64,000 nucleotides of DNA from positions 1-64,000 of the forward strand of contig NZ_JAHFZF010000012.1 in NCBI RefSeq assembly GCF_018619435.1, in the 5' to 3' direction. The stretch's first letter is position 1; each line of letters starts with the position of its first letter. Origin of the DNA: Rhodoferax sp. U11-2br (GTDB taxonomy: Bacteria > Pseudomonadota > Gammaproteobacteria > Burkholderiales > Burkholderiaceae_C). The notes below the pieces were generated by a model. That model saw only the letters and a list, made by a program, of their open reading frames with translations, searched no databases and was not told the DNA's origin. Of this stretch, positions 10,966 through 20,640 are shown piece after piece. The translations under genes and the position numbers were made by a program.

Positions 10966-11877
10966 TTAACGCGCCATGACCCGGCCACTTTCGTCAGACA
11001 ACACAATTTCCACCCGACGATTGAGTTGGCGGTTGTTGGCGGTGTCATTGGCCACCACCGGGAAAGACTCCCCATAACCCCGCATGGCAACACGGTCCGA
11101 GGCAATGCCCATCTGTTGCAAGGCGGCCTGCACCGCACCCGCACGGCGCTCTGACAAGGCTTGGTTGTATTCAGACGCACCCGTGCTGTCGGCAAACCCC
11201 TCCACCAACACATTGCGCTGTGGATTGTTTTGCAGCAAGGTGGCGAGTTTTTGCGCGGTGGCCATGCCAGTGGCCGTCAGACGCGACTGGTCGGTCGCAA
11301 ACAGCACATCCCCCATGGTGATGACCATGCCGCGCTCGGTCTTTTTGGCCGCCAGATCAGCCAACTGGGTTTCCAGCTGGGCATTGCGCAGCTGCGCGTT
11401 GGCAGCATCATCCTGGGCCTGCTGGGTTTGCAGCTTGGCGCGGGCGGCGTCGTTTTGCGCCATCAAAGCCGCCTGATTGGCGGTGTTGGCGCGGATCTGG
11501 GCGGCATTGGCTTCGTTGGTGCGCTGGTCCAGCATCAGCTGGCTACGCTGTTTGCCTGCGTTGGCCACATCTGCCTCGGCCATGCGGCGTTTGGTCACCT
11601 CTTGTGTGAGGGCAATCTTTTGCCGGGCCAGATAGGCCAGTTGGTCCACTTCGTCTTTGCTGCCACGCTCAGCGGCCAAAGTTTCGGTTTTGTCCATGGC
11701 GTCGCTGGCGAGTTTCATCTCTTGGGGCGCATAGGTGGCCACGTTCGGGCTGGCCTGAGCTGAGCGGTATTCCACGCGAGTTTGCTCCAGCAAGGAGGTG
11801 GATTGCGGCATCGAGCCGCAGGCAGCCAGCAGCGCGGCCACGGCCAGAACAACCGGGGTTAGATAGGTGTTTTTCAT
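10966..11877 (-). CDS. OmpA-family lipoprotein with DUF4398-like N-terminal domain
   Basis: Cell-envelope lipoprotein of about 303 residues. MKNTYLTPVVLAVAALLAACG gives a lipobox LAAC. The middle (residues about 30-190) is a long Ala/Gln-rich helical coiled coil related to the DUF4398 repeat. The C-terminus (about 190-303) is an OmpA-type peptidoglycan-binding domain with VEGFADSTGASEYNQALSER and NRQLNRRVEIV. An upstream TTG extends the frame by four codons, but the ATG at 11877 begins a normal signal peptide. It follows a smaller DUF4398 lipoprotein on the same strand, probably one operon. A structural or stress role in the envelope is inferred. Confidence 0.87.
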   Translation of the reverse strand: MKNTYLTPVVLAVAALLAACGSMPQSTSLLEQTRVEYRSAQASPNVATYAPQEMKLASDAMDKTETLAAERGSKDEVDQLAYLARQKIALTQEVTKRRMAEADVANAGKQRSQLMLDQRTNEANAAQIRANTANQAALMAQNDAARAKLQTQQAQDDAANAQLRNAQLETQLADLAAKKTERGMVITMGDVLFATDQSRLTATGMATAQKLATLLQNNPQRNVLVEGFADSTGASEYNQALSERRAGAVQAALQQMGIASDRVAMRGYGESFPVVANDTANNRQLNRRVEIVLSDESGRVMAR

Positions 11878-11913
11878 GTTGAATTCCAATGGGTATGAGG
11901 GGATGAGCGTGGC

Positions 11914-12291
11914 TCAGAGATTGCGCTCAAGCTCGGCGCGCAACACGCGAATGTCCTCTTGCAGGGCATCCGAGGCGGCCTGGGCTTTGGCTGAGTTGGC
12001 CTTGCTTTGGGCCAGTTTGGCATCCACCTCAGCCTGGGCGGCCAGCTCTCGTGCCAATTTGTAGTCTTTGGCGGCCATGGCCTGGTTGGCCAGCACCATC
12101 TTGTCGCGCGCAGCGGTCATCTCGACCGGGGCAAATTGCACACCACCGGCACCGGCAGCGTTGTCCACGGCGGCTTTGGAAACCGCCACATCAGCGGTCG
12201 CCGGGGTTTTCAAACTGCTGCAACCGATCACCAGCACCGCAGTGGCACCGAGCAAGGCCGTAACCCAGCGTCTTGAGCGTGTTCTCATCAT
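11914..12291 (-). CDS. Small DUF4398-domain lipoprotein
   Basis: About 125 residues. The start is MMRTRSRRWVTALLG with lipobox VIGC, then a helical domain of DUF4398 type (DNAAGAGGVQFAPVEMTAARDKM..) ending in a heptad-like coiled coil. The open frame extends to 12414, but AAGGAG lies 4-7 bases from the two tandem ATGs at 12291/12288, which fixes the start here. It sits upstream of the OmpA-family lipoprotein, whose own N-terminal region is a longer version of the same domain, suggesting gene duplication. Function is unknown beyond an envelope location. Confidence 0.82.
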   Translation of the reverse strand: MMRTRSRRWVTALLGATAVLVIGCSSLKTPATADVAVSKAAVDNAAGAGGVQFAPVEMTAARDKMVLANQAMAAKDYKLARELAAQAEVDAKLAQSKANSAKAQAASDALQEDIRVLRAELERNL

Positions 12292-12495
12292 CTCTCTCCT
12301 TAAATGTCCATCAAGCGCAGGATCACTCTTGATAAGGACAGTTATAGGCGGATGGGTCAAACACGTCTGTTCGCTGGCACACGATGGTGTGCAACCGGCG
12401 GCTGATTCCAGCACAGGAGCAGGTCGCCGTCAGCTGGCAACCTGCCAGTGGCTCGTTAGCTCAACATGGAAAAGCTCAGTCCCCGCGTCGGTGGC

Positions 12496-13284
12496 TTAAC
12501 GCGCTGGCGTCAAATCGAGCTGACCGTACAAAACGCGGGCGTCGGAGCGGGTGTTGTCGGTGTCGGTCATGATGCCGATCCCCACCAGGGCTCCGGGCGG
12601 CTCGCCAAAAGCGCGCTCAAAGTCGGCGCGAATGTTTCGCTCGTACATCTGCCAGCGGCTGAGCCCTCGCGCACCGGACTCCACCACCATCTGGCGAATG
12701 CGGTCGGTACGCGGATTCACAATCACGGTGTCCGATGGCCGGGTGTTGCACCAGACATACATCAAGGTCGCGTAAGGCAAAGGTTCGCCGGTGATGGCAT
12801 GTGAGAGCTCCGACATCATCGCGTTTTTCATGGAAAACCGCGACCGATCACCATCAAAGGCCAAGATGATCCGCACGGGTGAGTCATCGGCCTCGGGCAA
12901 GGCCATGTCGGCAGCGTCGATCAATTGAGGAACGTTCCACGAAAACCGGATGCGACCCAGCTCAGCCGGCTCAATACGCATGCGGTGACGCAACATGCTG
13001 GCAGAAGATGTGGCTTGCGCCGAAACCGCCGACTTGCCGTCCACCCGCAGAAATGAAAATTTGGTGGCTTGTTTGCCAGGCAGTTGATAGTGCTGCCAGG
13101 TGTCAAAGGCAGGCAACACCAGTGTCGGATTGGTGAGACTTGGTGCTTGGCCACCTGGCGTATCGCCACTTGCCAACTGTGAGGGTGTCTTGGACACCGT
13201 TGCGCAGCCCGCCAGCACAGCCAAAGCCAGGACAAACACACAAGCTGTCAGACAACGGCTCTTCGGAATCGGCAGGTGGAACAT
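12496..13284 (-). CDS. DUF3047-containing lipoprotein
   Basis: Protein of 262 residues with a lipoprotein signal (LALAVLAGCATVSK). The C-terminal two thirds match the DUF3047 pattern: residues about 85-120 (RIEPAELGRIRFSWNVP), then a region with LMYVWCNTRP, and the ending GIGIMTDTDNTRSDARVLYG. DUF3047 proteins are secreted and of unknown function. It is transcribed away from the tRNA genes. The 200 bases to the next gene (12292-12495) show nothing recognisable. Confidence 0.8.
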   Translation of the reverse strand: MFHLPIPKSRCLTACVFVLALAVLAGCATVSKTPSQLASGDTPGGQAPSLTNPTLVLPAFDTWQHYQLPGKQATKFSFLRVDGKSAVSAQATSSASMLRHRMRIEPAELGRIRFSWNVPQLIDAADMALPEADDSPVRIILAFDGDRSRFSMKNAMMSELSHAITGEPLPYATLMYVWCNTRPSDTVIVNPRTDRIRQMVVESGARGLSRWQMYERNIRADFERAFGEPPGALVGIGIMTDTDNTRSDARVLYGQLDLTPAR

Positions 13285-13359
13285 GCTTTTGCTGCAGTCA
13301 GTGTCGAGACAAGAAAAAAGGGTTTGCTACTACTTTCGTAGCGGCAAACCCTTTGATAC

Positions 13360-13436
13360 TGGCGGAGCGGACGGGACTCGAACCCGCGACCCCCGGCGTG
13401 ACAGGCCGGTATTCTAACCAACTGAACTACCACTCC
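13360..13436 (-). tRNA. tRNA-Asp (GTC)
   Basis: Complete cloverleaf on the minus strand. The acceptor arm is GGAGTGG/CCGCTCC with one G-T pair, anticodon loop CTGTCAC with GTC, T arm GCGGGTTCGAGTCCCGT, encoded CCA. Third in a three-tRNA cluster. Confidence 0.96.
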
Positions 13437-13525
13437 TGGTAGCTAACGTTTGCTCTTTCGAGCCAAGTCATTTGCTTTTGACAGCAAACCGTTACCGACT
13501 TGCGCCGCATTATCCGAAGATAACT

Positions 13526-13601
13526 TGGCGACCCCACGGGGATTCGAACCCCGGTACTCACCGTGAAAGGGTGATGTCCTAGGCCTCTAGACGATGGGGT
13601 C
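13526..13601 (-). tRNA. tRNA-Glu (TTC)
   Basis: Cloverleaf with acceptor GACCCCA/TGGGGTC, anticodon TTC in CCTTTCACGG, T arm CGGGGTTCGAATCCCCG, encoded CCA. It lies just downstream of gltX, whose enzyme charges it. Confidence 0.96.
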
Positions 13602-13638
13602 AAAACCTTTGGACTAACCAGTCAACACTTTGGAACTT

Positions 13639-13714
<76 letters not shown>

Positions 13715-13779
13715 AAAAACCACTTTGCAACTTTTTCAAATTGCTCGTAACTTCCAAGCCTCAAATTATAGCGCGTAAA

Positions 13780-15177
13780 TTACGCTTGTTGCAAGCGTTG
13801 CAAAACTTTTTGTCGGTCGAACAAAGAAAGCATTGCATCGACCGAAGGTGTATGGGCTGTACCAGCCACCAACACACGCACCGGCATAGCCAGATGCGGC
13901 ATCTTCAGGCCGCACGCCGTCAGCACTTCCTTGATGGCCGCCGCAATGCCCGCCTTGTCCCAGACACAGCTGGCCAGCTTGTCGGCCAACAAGGCCAGGG
14001 CCGGTTTGACGGCCTCGGTGACATGTTGTGTACGCTCGGCCGCGGAGGGTGTGACGTCGGCATAAAACACCGCAGCCCAATCGGCCAGGGCCACGGTGGT
14101 GTCACAGCGGTCCTTGAACAGGGCACAAATGCCCACCAAGCGCTCATCGGCGGTGATGTCACGTTTTTGCAGTTGGGCTTGCACCAGCGGGGCCAACACC
14201 TCGTCTGCCGTGGCCTTGATGTGTTGTGCATTCACCCAGCGCAACTTGGCCTCGTCAAACTGAGCCGCGCTCTTGCCCAGGTGGTCCAGGCTGAACCACT
14301 GCAGGAACTGCTCGCGGCTGAAGATCTCGTCGTCACCATGGCTCCAGCCCAGGCGCGCCAGGTAGTTCACCATGGCATCGGGCAGGTAACCTTCTTCGCG
14401 GTACTGGGTGACCGGTTTGGCGCCGTTGCGTTTGCTCATCTTTTCACCCTGCTCGTTGAGCACGGTCGGCAGATGGGCATACACCGGGTGTTCTTTGCCC
14501 AGTGCCTTGAAGATGTTGATCTGGCGCGGTGTGTTGTTGACGTGGTCATCACCCCGGATCACATGGGTGATGGCCATGTCGATGTCATCCACCACCACAC
14601 AGAAGTTGTAGGTGGGCGTGCCGTCCGGACGGGCAATCACCAGATCATCGAGCTCGTCGTTGCTGATCTCGATGCGGCCTTTGACCTTGTCCTCCCACAC
14701 GACTGAGCCACTCTGCGGGTTCTTGAAACGCAGCACCGGCGCCACACCTTCGGGAACCGGTGGCAAAACCTTGCCCTCGGCCGGGCGCCAGGTGCCGTCA
14801 TAACGCGGTTTTTCCTTGGCGGCAGTCTGGCGCTCACGCAAGGCATCGAGTTCTGCCATGCTCATGTAACAAGGATATACATGGCCTGCGGCCACCAGCT
14901 CAGCCAGCACTTCCTTGTAGCGATCCATGCGCTGCATTTGGTAGAACGGGCCTTCGTCGTGGTCCAGACCCAGCCAAGCCATGCCTTCAATGATCACATC
15001 CACCGCAGCCTGGCTCGATCGCTCCAGGTCGGTGTCTTCGATGCGCAGCACAAAATCACCGCCGGTGGAGCGGGCAAAGGCCCAAGGGTACAAGGCCGAA
15101 CGGATGTTACCCAGGTGGATAAAACCGGTGGGAGACGGTGCAAAACGGGTGCGGGTACGCATAGTAGGTGTGTTCAT
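13780..15177 (-). CDS. gltX: Glutamate--tRNA ligase
   Basis: Class I aminoacyl-tRNA synthetase that charges tRNA-Glu, about 465 residues. The HIGH-type motif appears as [13 protein letters not shown] near the N-terminus and the KMSKS motif as [11 protein letters not shown] at about residue 245. The frame extends nine codons further, but the ATG at 15177 lies one base after the metZ stop and gives the normal [13 protein letters not shown] context. It is the last protein gene before tRNA-Ala, tRNA-Glu and tRNA-Asp on the same strand, placing the enzyme next to its substrate tRNA. Confidence 0.95.
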   Translation of the reverse strand: MNTPTMRTRTRFAPSPTGFIHLGNIRSALYPWAFARSTGGDFVLRIEDTDLERSSQAAVDVIIEGMAWLGLDHDEGPFYQMQRMDRYKEVLAELVAAGHVYPCYMSMAELDALRERQTAAKEKPRYDGTWRPAEGKVLPPVPEGVAPVLRFKNPQSGSVVWEDKVKGRIEISNDELDDLVIARPDGTPTYNFCVVVDDIDMAITHVIRGDDHVNNTPRQINIFKALGKEHPVYAHLPTVLNEQGEKMSKRNGAKPVTQYREEGYLPDAMVNYLARLGWSHGDDEIFSREQFLQWFSLDHLGKSAAQFDEAKLRWVNAQHIKATADEVLAPLVQAQLQKRDITADERLVGICALFKDRCDTTVALADWAAVFYADVTPSAAERTQHVTEAVKPALALLADKLASCVWDKAGIAAAIKEVLTACGLKMPHLAMPVRVLVAGTAHTPSVDAMLSLFDRQKVLQRLQQA

Positions 15178-15178
15178 A

Positions 15179-16387
15179 TCAGAAAGAAGTGAGGCCACGG
15201 TCAAGGTCGGCCTGAATGTCGTTGATGTTTTCCAGACCCACGGCCACGCGGATCATGCCCTGGCTGACACCCGCCAGTTGCCGCTGCGCCGGGGTCAAGC
15301 GGCCATGCGAGGTGCTCGCCGGGTGCGCCAGCAAGGTTTTGGTGTCACCCAAATTGGTGCACAGCGACAGGGTTGCCAGCGAATCCAGCACATGGAAGGC
15401 ACGCTCACGTGCCTGTTCGTCGTCAGAGGATTTGACTTCGAACGACAGCACCGCGCCGCCGCAGTTGGACTGCTGCGCCATCGCCAATTCATGCTGTGGG
15501 TGGCTGGACAAACCTGGGTAAAACACCTTGGCCACCGCCGGATGGGCCTGTAACCACTGCGCCAGAGCCAGGGCACGTTCGGACTGGGCTTGCATACGGA
15601 TCGACAAGGTCTCCAGCCCCTTGAGCACCACCCAGGCGTTGAACGGCGCCAGCGTCATGCCACCACTCTTGAGGATCGGCAAAAAACTCTCGCTCACCAG
15701 CTCTTCACTCGCGCACAGGGCGCCGGCCATGACGCGGCCCTGGCCGTCCAGGTACTTGGTGCCCGAATGCACCACGATATCGGCGCCCAGGGTCATCGGC
15801 CGCTGCAGGGCCGGTGTGGCAAAACAGTTGTCCACCGCCAGCAGCGCGCCCGCCTCATGGGCGATGTTCGCCAGCGCCCGGATGTCACAGACATCGGTCA
15901 GCGGGTTGGTGGGGGTTTCGGCAAACAGCAGCTTGGTATTGGGCTGGATGGCCGCTTTCCAGGCGGCCGCATCGGTCTGCGGCACAAAGGTCGAGCTCAC
16001 CCCGAACTTGGCCAGGTCCGAGCCAATGAGCTTGATGGTGGAGCCAAACATCGAGTGGGAGCAGATCACATGGTCGCCCGCCTGCAGCAGCCCCAGGCAC
16101 ATCATCAAAATAGCCGACATGCCCGACGCGGTGGAAATACAGGCCTGCGCACCTTCGAGTGCGGCCAGACGCTGCTCAAAACTGCTCACCGTCGGGTTGC
16201 CGTAACGGCCATAGGTGTAGCCGTCTTCCTCCCCGGAAAAACGGCGTGCGGCGGCCTCGGCACCGGGCTGCACATAACCACTGGTGAGAAACAGCGCCTC
16301 GGAGTTTTCGCCATACTGGCTGCGCGCCACGGCGGTGCGCACCGCCAGCGTGTCGCGGTGCAGGGGTTCAAAAAGAGGGGTTGTCAT
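15179..16387 (-). CDS. metZ: O-succinylhomoserine sulfhydrylase
   Basis: Pyridoxal-phosphate enzyme of the Cys/Met metabolism family, 402 residues, which joins sulfide to O-succinylhomoserine (or the acetyl form) to make homocysteine. Visible: [20 protein letters not shown] near the N-terminus, the PLP-binding region [16 protein letters not shown], and the Schiff-base lysine in [13 protein letters not shown]. That last motif favours MetZ over MetB/MetC. It follows purF by two bases on the minus strand, and the purF-metZ order is common in Burkholderiales and pseudomonads. O-acetylhomoserine as substrate cannot be excluded. Confidence 0.9.
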   Translation of the reverse strand: MTTPLFEPLHRDTLAVRTAVARSQYGENSEALFLTSGYVQPGAEAAARRFSGEEDGYTYGRYGNPTVSSFEQRLAALEGAQACISTASGMSAILMMCLGLLQAGDHVICSHSMFGSTIKLIGSDLAKFGVSSTFVPQTDAAAWKAAIQPNTKLLFAETPTNPLTDVCDIRALANIAHEAGALLAVDNCFATPALQRPMTLGADIVVHSGTKYLDGQGRVMAGALCASEELVSESFLPILKSGGMTLAPFNAWVVLKGLETLSIRMQAQSERALALAQWLQAHPAVAKVFYPGLSSHPQHELAMAQQSNCGGAVLSFEVKSSDDEQARERAFHVLDSLATLSLCTNLGDTKTLLAHPASTSHGRLTPAQRQLAGVSQGMIRVAVGLENINDIQADLDRGLTSF

Positions 16388-16389
16388 GC

Positions 16390-17889
16390 TCAGTCCTCGA
16401 AATTGGGTAGGGCCAGGCGCGAGTTGTCGTCCTGGTTGTCGTCGGTGCCGACCCGGCTGGCATTCAGGCGAACAATGTCCTCCACCGTGATGTCACCGGT
16501 GACGTACACACCGTCAAAACACGAGGCATCAAAACCATGGATGGCCGGATTGAGTGAACCGATGGCTTTTTTCATGGCTTCCACGTCCTGGTAAATCAGG
16601 GCGTCGCAGCCAATCAGTTCGCGGATTTCTTCGACCGTGCGGTTGTGCGCCACCAGCTCCTGCGGTGTCGGCATGTCGATGCCGTAGACATTGGGGTAAC
16701 GGACCGGCGGCGCGGCGCTGGCCATATAGACCTTGCGAGCACCCGCGTCACGCGCCATTTGCACAATTTCTTTGGAGGTGGTGCCGCGCACAATCGAGTC
16801 GTCCACCAGCAGCACATTGCGGCCCTTGAACTCGCTGGCAATCACATTGAGCTTCTGGCGCACCGATTTTTTGCGCACCGACTGGCCCGGCATGATGAAG
16901 GTGCGACCGACATAGCGGTTTTTCACAAAGCCTTCACGGTACGGCAGACCCAGCAATTGCGCCAGTTGCGCGGCACTCGGACGGCTCGACTCGGGGATCG
17001 GGATGACCACATCAATCTCGTTGGGCGGCACGGTGGAGATCACCCGCTTGGCCAGGGTTTCGCCCAGATTCAGGCGCGCCTGGTAGACCGAGATGCCATC
17101 CAGCACCGAATCCGGCCGCGCCAGGTAAACAAACTCGAAGATGCAGGGGTTGAGCACCGGCGCGTCAGCGCACTGCTTGGTGTGCATCTGGCCCTGCAGG
17201 TCGATGAACACCGCCTCGCCAGGCGCCACATTGCGCTCGAACTTGTGCGAGGTGCCCTCCAGCGCCACCGATTCGCTGGCCAACATCCAGGTGTCATCAG
17301 TGCGGCCCACACACAGCGGGCGGATGCCATGCGGGTCACGGAACGCCAGCACACCGTGGCCGGCAATCATCGCAATCACCGCGTACGAGCCCTTGATACG
17401 GCGGTGCACCCTGCGCACCGCCTCGAACACGTCGCTGGGGGTCAGCGGCAGGCCCCGGGTGGTGGCCTCGATCTCGTGCGCCAGCACATTGAGCAGCACC
17501 TCGGAGTCACTCTCGGTGTTGATGTGGCGGTGGTCGGCGTTGAACAACTCGGCCTTGAGCGCATGGGCGTTGGTCAGGTTGCCGTTGTGCACCAGCACAA
17601 TGCCAAACGGTGCGTTCACATAAAACGGCTGGGCCTCTTCTTCGCTGAAGGCATTGCCCGCGGTGGGGTAACGCACCTGGCCCAGGCCACAGTTGCCGGG
17701 CAGTGAACGCATATTGCGGGTGCGAAACACGTCGCGCACCATGCCCTTGGCCTTGTGCATGAAAAACTTGCGGTTGAGTTGGGTGACGATACCCGCCGCA
17801 TCCTGGCCACGGTGCTGCAACAGCAGCAACGCGTCATAAATCAGCTGGTTGACCGGCGACTGGCTGACAACACCTACGATTCCACACAT
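16390..17889 (-). CDS. purF: Amidophosphoribosyltransferase
   Basis: First committed enzyme of purine synthesis: PRPP plus glutamine to phosphoribosylamine. 499 residues. The N-terminal nucleophile cysteine is exposed directly after Met (MCGIVGVVSQ), followed by the glutamine amidotransferase domain (about 1-230). The C-terminal phosphoribosyltransferase domain has the PRPP loop NVLLVDDSIVRGTTSKEIV. It sits in the folC-SPOR-cvpA-purF cluster, an order also known from E. coli, 27 bases after cvpA. Confidence 0.96.
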   Translation of the reverse strand: MCGIVGVVSQSPVNQLIYDALLLLQHRGQDAAGIVTQLNRKFFMHKAKGMVRDVFRTRNMRSLPGNCGLGQVRYPTAGNAFSEEEAQPFYVNAPFGIVLVHNGNLTNAHALKAELFNADHRHINTESDSEVLLNVLAHEIEATTRGLPLTPSDVFEAVRRVHRRIKGSYAVIAMIAGHGVLAFRDPHGIRPLCVGRTDDTWMLASESVALEGTSHKFERNVAPGEAVFIDLQGQMHTKQCADAPVLNPCIFEFVYLARPDSVLDGISVYQARLNLGETLAKRVISTVPPNEIDVVIPIPESSRPSAAQLAQLLGLPYREGFVKNRYVGRTFIMPGQSVRKKSVRQKLNVIASEFKGRNVLLVDDSIVRGTTSKEIVQMARDAGARKVYMASAAPPVRYPNVYGIDMPTPQELVAHNRTVEEIRELIGCDALIYQDVEAMKKAIGSLNPAIHGFDASCFDGVYVTGDITVEDIVRLNASRVGTDDNQDDNSRLALPNFED

Positions 17890-17916
17890 TTAGATTTCCC
17901 GGTTATTCATAAAGAG

Positions 17917-18405
17917 TCAGACTGGCAAGAACCGATTGAGTTCATGCGGCAAAACAGGTTTCAGCTGGGTGATCAAAGCCTCGGCCATCGCGGCACCCAC
18001 CGATTCACGCCAGGCGCTGCTGCCTTTCATCGGTGTCATGTGCACCACCACGGTGGCAAGCAGCAGCAGCAAGACCCCGCGCAACACACCAAACAACGCT
18101 CCCAGCGCCCGGTCCAGAGGGTTCAGGCCCACGGCAGCGGTCAGTTTTTTGATCAGCACCACCACCAGCCCCCCCAACAGGATCACCAGCACAAACACCA
18201 GCAAGAAGCCTGCCGCGTAACGCATCGGTGCACTGGCGCCGCCCATCGGCAGCTGCTGCGCGGCATCCAGCGCCAGCCACTGCGCCAGCACAAAAGCCAG
18301 CACCCAGTTCACCAGCGACAGCACCTCGTACACCAGGCCGCGCCAAGCCCCGAGCACCATCGAGAACAGCAACACCGCAGCAAAAATCCAGTCCAACGCA
18401 GGCAT
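17917..18405 (-). CDS. cvpA: CvpA family inner-membrane protein
   Basis: About 162 residues with four predicted membrane helices (LDWIFAAVLLFSMVLGAW; VNWVLAFVLAQWLAL; FLLVFVLVILLGGLVVVLI; FGVLRGVLLLLLATVVV). CvpA is linked to colicin V production and envelope homeostasis; its exact role is unsettled. The frame permits a TTG at 18417, but the ATG at 18405 gives the family N-terminus MPALDWI. The gene lies between the SPOR-domain gene and purF, as in E. coli. Confidence 0.9.
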   Translation of the reverse strand: MPALDWIFAAVLLFSMVLGAWRGLVYEVLSLVNWVLAFVLAQWLALDAAQQLPMGGASAPMRYAAGFLLVFVLVILLGGLVVVLIKKLTAAVGLNPLDRALGALFGVLRGVLLLLLATVVVHMTPMKGSSAWRESVGAAMAEALITQLKPVLPHELNRFLPV

Positions 18406-18417
18406 GGTCACCAACAA

Positions 18418-19236
18418 CTACAGCGTCAACAAGGCAGCGGGCAAATTGAGTTTTTTGATTTTGTCAGCCACCTTGTCGGCCTCGGCCTTGCTGGTGAAGG
18501 GGCCGGCACGCACCCGGATGCGCCGCCCTTCCTTGGTGTCAGCGGTCTGGGCATAGGTCTTCACGCCGGCGCGCTCAAGCTTGACCCGCACCTCATGCGC
18601 GCGGGCGTTGTCAGAAAAAGCACCCACCTGCACCACGTAGCGCTCGGCGGTAGCGCTGGCGGCTTTGGCGGGCGCGGCTGCCGAACTGGCGACCTTGGGT
18701 GCCTTGGCAGCGGCGTCCGCCGATTTATCGGCAGGCTTGCCTTCCAACAGCGCCAGCGCCCGGTTGGCATCGGCCGGGGTGGCCGCCGGTTTGGGGCTAG
18801 CAGGTGCCTCTTTGACTACGGTATTTGTAGCTGCCTGCCCTTTATCTACCTGGGCCACAGGCTGTTTTTGCTCTGCAAGCTTGTCCGCAGCCGGTTTGGG
18901 TGCGGTGGCCGCAGCGGCTTGTGCAGCCGGTTCAGCCGCCACCGGGCTGGTCGGTGCGGCGGTGTCCGCACTGGCTTGGGTGGGTTTGGCTGGGCTGGCA
19001 GGGATCACCAGGGGCAGCACCTTGTTTTTGTCAGGAATCACAATCGGGGTGTCCACCGCAATCGGGCGCGGCTGCTTGTCAAACAGCAGCGGCAGGCCAA
19101 TCACGGCCCCCAGCACCAGCACCGTGGCACCAGCCAGCCGGTATTTGGCGCGCTGGCGGATGGCTTCGATGCTGGGCGGCTGCCCGGATGCTCTCGGAGA
19201 GTCATCGGCGCCCTTGCGAAACTTGAAAAAAGCCAT
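18418..19236 (-). CDS. SPOR-domain protein (DedD-like)
   Basis: Cell-division-associated peptidoglycan-binding protein, 272 residues. Short cytoplasmic N-terminus (MAFFKFRKGADDS), one membrane helix (GATVLVLGAVIGLPLLF, about 36-52), a long Ala/Pro/Lys-rich linker, and a C-terminal SPOR domain (about 195-272: YVVQVGAFSDNARAHEVRVK..RIRVRAGPFTSKAEADKV). It occupies the dedD position in the folC-dedD-cvpA-purF cluster. In the linker, bases 18823-18869 match the dispersed palindrome (TAGCTGCCTGCCCTTTATC..) read through in frame, so the repeat adds linker residues. Confidence 0.9.
   Translation of the reverse strand: MAFFKFRKGADDSPRASGQPPSIEAIRQRAKYRLAGATVLVLGAVIGLPLLFDKQPRPIAVDTPIVIPDKNKVLPLVIPASPAKPTQASADTAAPTSPVAAEPAAQAAAATAPKPAADKLAEQKQPVAQVDKGQAATNTVVKEAPASPKPAATPADANRALALLEGKPADKSADAAAKAPKVASSAAAPAKAASATAERYVVQVGAFSDNARAHEVRVKLERAGVKTYAQTADTKEGRRIRVRAGPFTSKAEADKVADKIKKLNLPAALLTL
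18823..18869 (+). repeat. ATAAGGGCT-type repeat inside the SPOR gene linker
   Basis: TTGTAGCTGCCTGCCC, then TTTATC and GGGCCACAGGCTGTTTTT match the element's layout with a decayed second arm. It is open in the gene's frame and lies in low-complexity linker sequence. Confidence 0.55.
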
Positions 19237-19255
19237 GCTGGTGTGTGGAGGTGGT

Positions 19256-20572
19256 TCAGGAGGTGGGCAGATGCCTGGCGGCCAGTCGGGGCACGCCGTC
19301 TTTCAAGACGCCGCCCACGGTGTAAAACGACCCGAAGACAACAATTCTATCAGCGGGGTCGGCGCCAGCCAGGGCCGCCTGCAGGGCTGCCTCGGGGTCG
19401 GGGTGCACGCTGGCACTAGCGTCTTTGCGGGTGTTCTGGGCTTGCCAGCGCTGCAGCAGCTCGGCCGCCGACAGCGCACGTTCGGTCGGCAGGTCGGTGA
19501 AATACCACTTGTCGATGACCGGGCCGATGCGGGCCAGCATGGTGGCCAGGTCCTTGTCGGCCATCGCGCCAAAAACCGCATGGGTGGTCGGGAAATACCC
19601 CATGGCGTCCAGGTTGGCAGTGAGCGCCGCCACCGCATGCGGGTTGTGCGCCACGTCGAGCACCAGGGTGGGCTGGCCCGGCACAATCTGAAAACGCCCG
19701 GGCAAGTCGGCCATCAACAAACCGGCGCGCACCGACTGTGCACTCACCGGCAAACGCTCCCGCAACGCGGTCAGCGCGGACAACACACCGGCCGCGTTGA
19801 GCAGCTGGTTGGCACCACGCAGCGCCGGGTAGGCCAGCCCGGCAAAACGCCGCCCGCGCCCGGCCCAACCCCACTGCTGTTTGTCGCCGGACACATTGAA
19901 GTCCACGCCCACACGCCACAGGTCAGCCTCAACCTCCAGCGCACGGTCCAGCACACTTTGCGGCGGCACCGGGTCACTCACAATCACCGGTTTGCCGGTG
20001 CGCATGATGCCGGCCTTCTCGTAACCAATGGCCTCGCGGTCGTCGCCCAACAAGGCCATGTGGTCCAGGTCGACGCTGGTGATGATGGCGCAGTCGGGCT
20101 CGATGATGTTGACCGCATCCAGGCGCCCACCCAGACCCACTTCCAGAACCACCACATCGAGCGGGTGCTGCCGCATCACATGCAGGATGGCCAGGGTAGA
20201 AAACTCGAAGTAGGTCAGCGACACTTCATCGCCTTTTTTGCATCTGGCCCTTTCCACATCAGCAAAAGCCGCTACCAATTCTGCAGCCTTGACGGACTCG
20301 CCATTGAGCCGCAGGCGCTCTTCAAAATGCACCAGATGGGGTGAGGTGTAGACGCCGGTGCGGTAACCGGCCTGCCGCAAAATGGCCTCCAACATGGCGC
20401 AGGTCGAGCCCTTGCCGTTGGTGCCAGCCACGGTGATCACCGGGCATGTCAGGCGGATGGCCATGCGTTCGGCCACCGTGCGCACACGCTCCAGCGTCAT
20501 GTCGATGGCGGTCGGGTGGAGTTGCTCGCAGTACGCAAGCCAGTCGTTGAGGGTGTCAAAGGAATGTGTCAT
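19256..20572 (-). CDS. folC: Bifunctional dihydrofolate synthase / folylpolyglutamate synthase
   Basis: Mur-ligase-type enzyme, 438 residues, adding glutamate to dihydropteroate and to folates. It carries the ATP-binding loop VAGTNGKGSTCAMLEAIL (about 47-64), the folate-family segment TGVYTSPHLVHFEERLRLNG, and the C-terminal Mur ligase domain with LDVAHNPHAVAAL. It heads the SPOR-cvpA-purF cluster on the minus strand with a 19-base gap to the next gene. The region near 20230-20290 (VAAFADVERARCKKGDE) may hold a decayed copy of the dispersed repeat. Confidence 0.95.
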   Translation of the reverse strand: MTHSFDTLNDWLAYCEQLHPTAIDMTLERVRTVAERMAIRLTCPVITVAGTNGKGSTCAMLEAILRQAGYRTGVYTSPHLVHFEERLRLNGESVKAAELVAAFADVERARCKKGDEVSLTYFEFSTLAILHVMRQHPLDVVVLEVGLGGRLDAVNIIEPDCAIITSVDLDHMALLGDDREAIGYEKAGIMRTGKPVIVSDPVPPQSVLDRALEVEADLWRVGVDFNVSGDKQQWGWAGRGRRFAGLAYPALRGANQLLNAAGVLSALTALRERLPVSAQSVRAGLLMADLPGRFQIVPGQPTLVLDVAHNPHAVAALTANLDAMGYFPTTHAVFGAMADKDLATMLARIGPVIDKWYFTDLPTERALSAAELLQRWQAQNTRKDASASVHPDPEAALQAALAGADPADRIVVFGSFYTVGGVLKDGVPRLAARHLPTS

Positions 20573-20640
20573 AGCGGCGCCAATTGTCGCGCAGCCCGGA
20601 GCGCCTGCAGCCGGGCCTGGTCAATGGCATCATGGCGGGC

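Noticed and set aside
17755-19419. Long plus-strand open frame of 554 codons across purF, cvpA and the SPOR gene.
   Set aside because: It is antisense to three recognised genes and its translation is low-complexity His/Gln-rich sequence.
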